Positions 53,656 through 58,727 of a DNA stretch of 58,727 nt are shown in pieces. The position numbers were made by a program, and so were the translations under genes. Position 1 is the stretch's first letter. Each line of letters starts with the position of its first letter. A model generated the notes under the pieces. It did no database searches. It saw only the letters and a list, made by a program, of their open reading frames with translations, and was not told the DNA's origin. The stretch is from Clostridia bacterium (GTDB lineage: Bacteria; Bacillota; Clostridia; Oscillospirales; CAG-272), in the NCBI GenBank assembly GCA_017455905.1, contig JAFTLQ010000005.1, forward strand, positions 1 to 58,727, read 5' to 3'.

Positions 53656-53762
53656 GCACCTCCTAATAGAATTCGGGTAATACCCGTTGAATACCTCCCT
53701 CGAGGCGGCCTTCGGTACTGTGTCCCAAAACAGCACACAAAAAAAGCCCCTTACGAGGTATT
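53656..53762 (-). promoter_or_regulatory. Structured leader of the rpmG-rplA operon
   Basis: On the minus strand the 5' end can pair AATACCTC with GAGGTATT 57 nt downstream (53755-53762 with 53690-53697). The same CCTC can instead form a hairpin CCTC-GTAA-GGGG (53747-53758) followed by T7 (53739-53745). A 5-bp hairpin (53674-53686) sits before the ribosome site. This has the look of a terminator/antiterminator pair. Confidence 0.5.
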
Positions 53763-53765
53763 GCC

Positions 53766-53794
53766 ATTATATCACATAGGATATCATTTGTCAA
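53766..53794 (-). promoter_or_regulatory. Consensus sigma-A promoter of the rpmG operon
   Basis: Minus-strand TTGACA (53789-53794), 17-bp spacer, TATAAT (53766-53771): a perfect consensus, as expected for a ribosomal operon. Confidence 0.92.
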
Positions 53795-53845
53795 TACTTT
53801 TTTGTGTTTTTTTGAAAATATTTATTATAATATTTAGAATCTTGT

Positions 53846-54961
53846 TCATCCGGCGACGGAGGGGCTACCGTTGTCCGAACGACGGTCGGGGGCGAAGACC
53901 CATGTGCGAAGCAGCCGATACGTGAAAAACGATAGCAAAAGATCGATCCCACCCTTCATAAGCGTCAAAGAAAGGACCGATGTGGAAAGGGGGCGGACAA
54001 GGAGCGTCAAGCCATAGGACAGCGCCAATCTCCCCAACCAGACAGCATAGTATTTTACAACAGAATTTCGGCTTTTTTCACGAAACACGAACGTAAAATT
54101 GAGCAGAAAATTCAAAAGCGAGGAAATGATCCGTGCACCGACCGTAGAAAGAAGCACAAAGACGGCCCCCTCACTTCCACGGAATACAAAGCGCTCCAGA
54201 AGAAAAAAGACAAGCACATCCAGCAGAGCGCACAGCACGGAGCTGATCGTATACCGGATCGTGGACGCGCAGAGAACACCGAGGATCTTGATCGAATCTC
54301 GCAGCGGAGAAAAATGACTGACGCGCTCGCCGTTCGGTGCGTTTTTCATATAACGGGTGGTTATATCGATACAAGCAATGGGAATATGATGCGTACCGCA
54401 GTGCGTCAAAACGCGCATCTCGTAGTCAAATCCATCGCCCCTTATAGCGAGCAGAAAGGATAGCCGCTCATGGGAAAAGGCGCGAAGCCCCGTCTGCGTA
54501 TCACGGATATACGAGCCGAAGAACAGCTGAAACAGACGCGCGCTCACCTTGTTACCAAAGCGTGAGCGAAGTGGCACGTCCTTTTTGTCAAAGCTTCGGC
54601 ATCCGAGAATCAAGGCACTCGGTCGACGACGAATGGCCTTCTCCATACGAACGACATCCTCCGGCGTGTGCTGGCCGTCACAATCCGCCGTTATATACAG
54701 CGTCTGCGAGGGAAAGCGCTCCTTGGCAAATGCAAAGGCATGTCGCAGAGCGCGGCCTTTTCCGCCGTTTTTCACCAGGCGAAGCAAGCAACAGTGCTCA
54801 ATGCGGGTCGCCTCGACAAAGCGTTCGTAATAGTCTTCGCCGCTACCATCGTCGACGACCAGAACGAAGGCATCCGTTTTCTGCCGCAGCGCATGCAGAA
54901 AAACAGGGAATTCCTTGGGTGGGTGATAGGCGGGTATGATGATCACAACTGGCGTGTGCAT
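53846..54961 (-). CDS. Glycosyltransferase family 2 / GtrA-type membrane protein
   Basis: The 371-residue protein fuses a GT2 domain of the dolichol-phosphate mannosyltransferase type (residues 1 to about 225; VVIIIPAYHPP, VVDDGSGEDY, and the metal/sugar motif ITADCDGQHTPED) to a GtrA domain with four membrane helices (about 240-360). It probably moves a sugar onto a lipid carrier for wall or surface glycans; donor and acceptor are unknown. Such fusions are common in Clostridia. The RBS is AAAAGGA. Confidence 0.92.
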   Translation of the reverse strand: MHTPVVIIIPAYHPPKEFPVFLHALRQKTDAFVLVVDDGSGEDYYERFVEATRIEHCCLLRLVKNGGKGRALRHAFAFAKERFPSQTLYITADCDGQHTPEDVVRMEKAIRRRPSALILGCRSFDKKDVPLRSRFGNKVSARLFQLFFGSYIRDTQTGLRAFSHERLSFLLAIRGDGFDYEMRVLTHCGTHHIPIACIDITTRYMKNAPNGERVSHFSPLRDSIKILGVLCASTIRYTISSVLCALLDVLVFFLLERFVFRGSEGAVFVLLSTVGARIISSLLNFLLNFTFVFREKSRNSVVKYYAVWLGRLALSYGLTLLVRPLSTSVLSLTLMKGGIDLLLSFFTYRLLRTWVFAPDRRSDNGSPSVAG

Positions 54962-55116
54962 AGGTCGTTCCTTTTGTTTTTTATAGGTAAGAGAGGATCA
55001 AGGGAGCTTGCTCAAGCGTGTGAACGCTCGGCGCGTTCGGCGCGTATCTCTCTTGCCTAAGTGTTTGTCAAAATGTATTTTTTTACTCTGATTTCCGCTT
55101 TTTTTCATAAAACAAC

Positions 55117-55145
55117 TTGCATAATAGGAAAAAGCATGATAAAAT
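55117..55145 (+). promoter_or_regulatory. Sigma-A promoter of the D-2-hydroxyacid dehydrogenase
   Basis: TTGCAT (55117-55122), 17-bp spacer, TAAAAT (55140-55145). Confidence 0.75.
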
Positions 55146-55170
55146 TTAGAAAAAACATGGGATGGAAGCT

Positions 55171-56118
55171 ATGAAGATCATCGTTCTTGATAAGGCCACC
55201 ATAGGAGATGACCTCGACCTGTCACCGCTTTCGGCGCTCGGTGAGCTGACCGTATACGACGCAACGTCGCGTGAGGAGGTCGGTGCTCGTATACAGCAAG
55301 CGCAGATCGTCCTCCTTAATAAGGTGCGCCTTGATGCAACGGTTTTGCAGCAAGCACCGTCGCTTCGGCTCATCTGCGTTTTTGCAACGGGATACGACAA
55401 CATCGATCTTTCCTACGCCCGTGCCCACGGCATTGCCGTTTGCAACGTTCCCGCGTATTCCACCGAGAGCGTCACCCTCTTCACCGTCAGCACGGCGTTA
55501 TCCCTCTTTACGCATCTATCGGAGTATCGGACGTTCGTAGCAAGCGGCGCCTATTCACAAAGCGGCGCACCCAATCGTTTGACGCCCGTCTATCACGAGC
55601 TGCAGGGAAAAACGTGGGGCATCGTCGGCGGCGGACACATAGGAACGCGTGTAGGCGAGGTAGCACAGGCACTCGGCGCGCGCGTGCTGATCCACCAGCG
55701 GCATCCGCATCCGAGCTTTCCTACCGTGGATCTTGCCACGCTGTGTCGGGAAAGCGACGTCCTATCCCTGCATTGCCCGCTGACCGAAGCTACGCGAGGC
55801 ATGATCGGCCGCGAGCAGCTGTCGCTCATGAAGCCGAGCGCCGTGCTTGTCAACGAGGCGCGCGGAGCGGTCGTTGATGAGGCGGCCGTTGCCGATGCAA
55901 TCACACAAGGACAGATCGGTGCGTACGGATGCGACGTATATTCGACCGAGCCCTTTACGACCGAGCATCCGTTCTATGCTATCAAGGATCTCCCGAACGT
56001 CCTTTTGACACCGCACACCGCCTGGGGTGCGTATGAAGCACGTGCTCGCTGTGTATCGGTCGTCGCGGACAATATCCGTGCCTTTTTGAGCGGCCGCCTG
56101 CACAATCGCGTCGACTAA
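55171..56118 (+). CDS. D-2-hydroxyacid dehydrogenase, NAD-dependent
   Basis: The 315-residue oxidoreductase reduces or oxidises a D-2-hydroxy acid with NAD(P). The coenzyme motif is TWGIVGGGHIGTRVGEVAQAL. The catalytic triad is visible as Arg in NEARGAVVD, Glu in DVYSTEPF and His in LTPHTAWG. The closest well-known group by the start MKIIVLD is glycerate/hydroxypyruvate reductase, but lactate-type specificity cannot be excluded. The ATG at 55171 follows GGGATGGAAG; ATG 55162 is the alternative. Confidence 0.92.
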   Translation: MKIIVLDKATIGDDLDLSPLSALGELTVYDATSREEVGARIQQAQIVLLNKVRLDATVLQQAPSLRLICVFATGYDNIDLSYARAHGIAVCNVPAYSTESVTLFTVSTALSLFTHLSEYRTFVASGAYSQSGAPNRLTPVYHELQGKTWGIVGGGHIGTRVGEVAQALGARVLIHQRHPHPSFPTVDLATLCRESDVLSLHCPLTEATRGMIGREQLSLMKPSAVLVNEARGAVVDEAAVADAITQGQIGAYGCDVYSTEPFTTEHPFYAIKDLPNVLLTPHTAWGAYEARARCVSVVADNIRAFLSGRLHNRVD

Positions 56119-56120
56119 AC

Positions 56121-56153
56121 AAAAAAGGCTGTCCTGCCACAGGCAAGACAGCC
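56121..56153 (-). terminator. Intrinsic terminator after the CDF transporter gene
   Basis: A 7-bp stem (56127-56133 with 56147-56153). The minus-strand tail is T6 (56121-56126). Confidence 0.85.
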
Positions 56154-56163
56154 AAGCCGAGGA

Positions 56164-57336
56164 TCACCCTCGGTCAACGGTAATGACACAGTAATGATTG
56201 GCGCGCTGCTCAAGAATGCGCTGCTCGATACGGCTGACGATCGCATCGGGATCCTCCTTACACTCGTAAGGGATGAGCAGATCAAAGATCAGATTGGTAT
56301 GCGTCGTACCGATCACCGTACGAAAATCATGCACGGACAGCGAAGGATCGACGGAGCGCACCGTCTCGCAAACGAAGGAGCGAAGCTCGTTGACCGTTTC
56401 GTCATGTGTTTCGATCGGATCCATATGTACGGTGCATTGGATACCAAGCTCATCACCGATCGTACGCTCGATATTATCGATGGCGTCGTGCAGAGCGAAA
56501 ATATCCGCCGAGCCGTCCACCTCGACGTGCAAGGAGGCCACGAGGTGACACGGTCCGTAGTTGTGAACGAGAAGGTCGTGAATACCGATCGCCTCCGGAT
56601 AACGGGATACAATCTCGCGTATCTGCTCGACGGTTTCCTCCACAGGCCCTTCACCGAGCAAGGAGTTCTTGGTTTCATTCAGAATACGGATGCCCGCCCA
56701 CATGATGAGCAGGGAAACGACCAGACCGATCAGTGCGTCCAGGATATAAAGATCCGTAAAGTATACAACGATCGACGACACAAGAACGGCCGTTGTCGAA
56801 ATGCAATCCGACAGGGAATCAGCCGCCGCTGCGCGGACGACGGAGGAATCGATCTTGCGGCCAACGTAGCGATAAAAGAAGGCCAACCACAGCTTCATGA
56901 CGATCGATGTGGCGAGAACGATCACGGTAAACAGGGAAATACCGACCGACGTCTCCTCGGCGCCGCCAAAGATACGCGTCAGCGAATCGCTGAGCAGTTC
57001 AAAGCCCATGAGAAGCACGAGGAAGGATACGATCATGGAGGCGATGTATTCGATACGTGCGTGTCCAAAGGGGTGTCCGCGATCGGCGGGCTTGGACGCG
57101 ATACGGAAGGTCACGAAGGAGATCGCCGACGTTCCCGCATCCGACAGATTATTAAAGGCGTCTGCCATAATGGCGACCGACGAGGAGAGAATCCCGACGG
57201 TCAGCTTGAGTGCCGTCAGGCACATATTAACAAAAATACCGACAATGCTTGATAAAACGCCGTGCTTTTCCCGCACAGCCGCGTCCTCCACGCGGTCGCT
57301 GCCGCGGATAAAAAGACGGCACAGCCATTCATTCAT
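56164..57336 (-). CDS. Cation diffusion facilitator family metal exporter
   Basis: The 390-residue protein has six membrane helices (about 25-220) and a cytoplasmic C-terminal domain. The metal-site positions read NNLSD (helix 2) and DSLSD (helix 5). The second is DxxxD rather than the HxxxD of zinc exporters, which favours Mn2+ or Fe2+ over Zn2+, though not decisively. Length exceeds the usual 300 because of a longer C-terminal part. Confidence 0.92.
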   Translation of the reverse strand: MNEWLCRLFIRGSDRVEDAAVREKHGVLSSIVGIFVNMCLTALKLTVGILSSSVAIMADAFNNLSDAGTSAISFVTFRIASKPADRGHPFGHARIEYIASMIVSFLVLLMGFELLSDSLTRIFGGAEETSVGISLFTVIVLATSIVMKLWLAFFYRYVGRKIDSSVVRAAAADSLSDCISTTAVLVSSIVVYFTDLYILDALIGLVVSLLIMWAGIRILNETKNSLLGEGPVEETVEQIREIVSRYPEAIGIHDLLVHNYGPCHLVASLHVEVDGSADIFALHDAIDNIERTIGDELGIQCTVHMDPIETHDETVNELRSFVCETVRSVDPSLSVHDFRTVIGTTHTNLIFDLLIPYECKEDPDAIVSRIEQRILEQRANHYCVITVDRG

Positions 57337-57378
57337 AAAAGCCTCACCAATTTTAAGTAAGATAGGAAGACATATCCC

Positions 57379-57690
57379 ATGCTGTATACCTTTTCCATCG
57401 GCTCAACGGACAGAGCCCATATAAAGACTGAGCTTTTGTACGCCCTTGCGGAAGCAAAAGCGACAGGAAACGATCTTGTTCGCATCCTGTATACCGATGA
57501 AGATGGGCAGGGACGAATACTTGACGCCTTACTCCGACCAATGAAAAAACAACGAGTGATCGATCTGTTCGTCCGCTCGGACGAGCTGGATCAAAGCACG
57601 ACACCGGTCAGCTATCTGCGCAACAAATACGAGCCGGAGTTGGCCCTTGCCGCACAAGCATCCTTACCATATTATATTATTCGTCTGTGA
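57379..57690 (+). CDS. Unrecognised 103-residue protein
   Basis: I do not recognise this protein. It is small, without membrane helices or signal peptide, and alternates short helical and strand segments: SIGSTDRAHIKTELLYALAE at the start and a charged middle (YTDEDGQGR). The ATG has AGGAAG about 11 nt upstream, and codon use is like its neighbours. It is divergent from the CDF gene, with only 42 bp between start codons and no clear promoter. A strong terminator follows, which supports a real transcript. Confidence 0.7.
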   Translation: MLYTFSIGSTDRAHIKTELLYALAEAKATGNDLVRILYTDEDGQGRILDALLRPMKKQRVIDLFVRSDELDQSTTPVSYLRNKYEPELALAAQASLPYYIIRL

Positions 57691-57721
57691 CGAGGATACG
57701 TTCGCAGCACGAAAGGGTAAT

Positions 57722-57761
57722 AAAAAACCGTTTTGCCTCACTTTGGCAAAACGGTTTTTTT
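57722..57761. terminator. Bidirectional intrinsic terminator
   Basis: An 11-bp stem (57727-57737 with 57745-57755) flanked by A6 and T7. It separates the small unknown (plus) from acpP (minus). Confidence 0.93.
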
Positions 57762-57767
57762 AGGAAC

Positions 57768-57995
57768 TTACGCCTTTTCGGCTTCCAGATATTTAACAAT
57801 ATCTCCAACCGTAGTAAAATTATGAAGTTCTTCGTCATCAATGACAATATTAAACTTTTCTTCACAAAGATAAACGAGATCAGCAAGCTCAAGCGAGTTG
57901 ACACCCAGATCGTTGGCAAGCTCAGCCTCAAGCGTAACATCATCGGGATTTACGCGAAGCTCTTCTACCAAAAACTTTTTCAGATCTTCAAACAT
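57768..57995 (-). CDS. acpP: Acyl carrier protein
   Basis: The 75-residue carrier holds growing fatty acids on a phosphopantetheine arm. The attachment site is LGVNSLELADL with Ser34; the residue before it is Asn rather than the usual Asp. The protein is acidic and ends KYLEAEKA. It has its own promoter (58038-58066) and AAAGGAGG. No fatty acid genes are adjacent, so it could serve primary fatty acid synthesis or another pathway. Confidence 0.94.
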   Translation of the reverse strand: MFEDLKKFLVEELRVNPDDVTLEAELANDLGVNSLELADLVYLCEEKFNIVIDDEELHNFTTVGDIVKYLEAEKA

Positions 57996-58037
57996 GGTTT
58001 TTCCTCCTTTTAGATTGGACTTGTGCAATTCTTCTAT

Positions 58038-58066
58038 ATCATACAATTATTTTTTACATTTGTCAA
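58038..58066 (-). promoter_or_regulatory. Sigma-A promoter of acpP
   Basis: Minus-strand TTGACA (58061-58066), 17-bp spacer, TATGAT (58038-58043). Confidence 0.82.
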
Positions 58067-58092
58067 TACTTTTTTAAAAAATTCTCATATCC

Positions 58093-58121
58093 TTGACATT
58101 TGTCGCAAAGTGTGATATGAT
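58093..58121 (+). promoter_or_regulatory. Sigma-A promoter of nfeD
   Basis: TTGACA (58093-58098), 17-bp spacer, TATGAT (58116-58121). It is divergent from acpP and has the same hexamers. Confidence 0.82.
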
Positions 58122-58182
58122 GTAAAAATGAGCGAGTTGGGCTGTCCCCATACACGCACACAACAGGTTCGGAGGATATAGC

Positions 58183-58596
58183 ATGCTGTTTGTTTGGATC
58201 GGCGTTATGGCGCTTTCGATCGTTACGGAAATCTTTACGCGCCGCTTGATCGCGCTTTGGTTTTTACCCGCAGGGCTTTGCAGCCTTGTCCTCTATATAT
58301 GCCATATTGACCCCTTGTACCAGATCCTCGCCTGTCTCGGTTTTGCGGCGGTTGGTATTCTCCTGTCCCGCATTTTCTTTAAAAAACGAGCAAGTGCAGG
58401 CACGGTATCCGACGCCGTGATGGGAAAGCTCTGCACGGTTACCGAGCGCGTGGACGATGCCGCTTGCGGGCAGGTCATGATCGACGAGCAGTATTGGGCT
58501 GCACGCGGTGTCTATGAGGACGACATTTTTGAAAAAGGGGAAACGGCTACCGTCGTTGCCGTTGAGGGTGTAAAGCTTATATTGAAAAAGTCATGA
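58183..58596 (+). CDS. NfeD family membrane protein (short form)
   Basis: The 137-residue protein has two to three N-terminal membrane helices (about 1-65) and a C-terminal OB-fold domain (about 80-135, ending VVAVEGVKLILKK). This is the short NfeD form, usually paired with a flotillin-like (SPFH/FloA) gene and linked to membrane microdomains. The partner is expected downstream, but no ORF starts in the remaining 130 bp. The RBS is GGAGGATA. Confidence 0.88.
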   Translation: MLFVWIGVMALSIVTEIFTRRLIALWFLPAGLCSLVLYICHIDPLYQILACLGFAAVGILLSRIFFKKRASAGTVSDAVMGKLCTVTERVDDAACGQVMIDEQYWAARGVYEDDIFEKGETATVVAVEGVKLILKKS

Positions 58597-58727
58597 CCAC
58601 CAGCCGTGCTGGTGGCTTGCGATAGCCCCCTTGGGGCATTCCACACGCTGAGCCTATAGGCTCGTCGAAAAATCCACCACTTGCGGTAATTGCCCTACCA
58701 CTATTGAAATAGTAAACATCTATAGCC
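58597..58727. repeat. Cluster of short hairpins at the window edge
   Basis: Directly after nfeD come an 8-bp stem with 3-nt loop (58597-58615), a 5-bp stem (58625-58637), a perfect 14-nt palindrome (58650-58663) and a 6-bp stem (58700-58713). None has a T tract. No coding frame is evident. The density recalls the ends of IS200/IS605-type elements or a structured RNA, but the window stops too soon to say. Confidence 0.4.

Overview
The window looks like a chromosomal segment of a spore-forming Clostridia (Firmicutes), probably an anaerobic gut-type lineage in or near the Oscillospirales/Christensenellales. The evidence is the spore-coat cluster cotJA-cotJB-cotJC, yabP-yabQ next to hup and rqcP, a SpoVB-type flippase, a SpoIIQ-like M23 protein, hemZ, electron-bifurcating nfnAB, a GlgD-containing glycogen operon, and an IspH-ribosomal protein S1 fusion. 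The genus cannot be fixed from sequence alone. Almost everything is core chromosome. There is no prophage, CRISPR array, rRNA or tRNA, and the only hint of a mobile element is a hairpin cluster at the extreme right edge. No stretch longer than about 225 bp lacks a gene; the gaps hold promoters, terminators and leaders.

Layout. 0-2.7 kb (minus): rluA-type pseudouridine synthase, upp, cytidylate-kinase-like protein. 2.7-8.1 kb (plus): nnr metabolite repair, cotJABC, nfnAB. 8.1-10.2 kb (minus): SpoIIQ-like M23 protein and an unrecognised 400-residue protein. 10.3-17.4 kb (minus): gltX - rpiR-type regulator - BaiN-like flavoprotein - cmk::plsC fusion - ispH::S1 fusion. 17.4-20.2 kb (plus): orphan histidine kinase and dinB. 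20.3-23.3 kb (minus): Crp/Fnr regulator and a NitT/TauT-type ABC importer. 23.4-32.7 kb (plus): cdaA and a tiny membrane ORF, a COG2509 flavoprotein, recJ, relA, dtd, hemZ. 32.7-36.1 kb (plus): spoVB-like, hup, rqcP, yabP, yabQ. 36.1-46.4 kb (plus): glgB-glgC-glgD-glgA-glgP-GH13, a complete glycogen synthesis and breakdown set. 46.4-47.8 kb (minus): DUF3343 protein and a class V PLP enzyme, a selenium/sulfur-type pair. 47.9-51.2 kb (plus): glnS, comF, YwaF-like membrane protein. 51.3-53.7 kb (minus): rpmG-secE-nusG-rplK-rplA. 53.8-58.7 kb: GT2/GtrA protein, D-2-hydroxyacid dehydrogenase, CDF transporter, small unknown, acpP, nfeD.

Regulation is unusually readable. Many genes have sigma-A promoters with exactly 17-bp spacers and -10 boxes of TATAAT, TATACT or similar. 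In three places a promoter or RBS decides the start codon: the histidine kinase (a -10 box covers an upstream ATG), the Crp-type regulator and the COG2509 protein. Candidate sporulation promoters precede the SpoIIQ-like gene (sigma-F/G type) and yabP (sigma-E type).

The points most worth a second look are the Crp regulator with a 16-bp palindrome over its own start site; cdaA followed by a 50-codon membrane ORF where cdaR is expected; the attenuator-like leader of the rpmG-rplA operon, which also lacks rplJ/rplL; the DUF3343/class V selenium-type pair; and the hairpin cluster at the right end.
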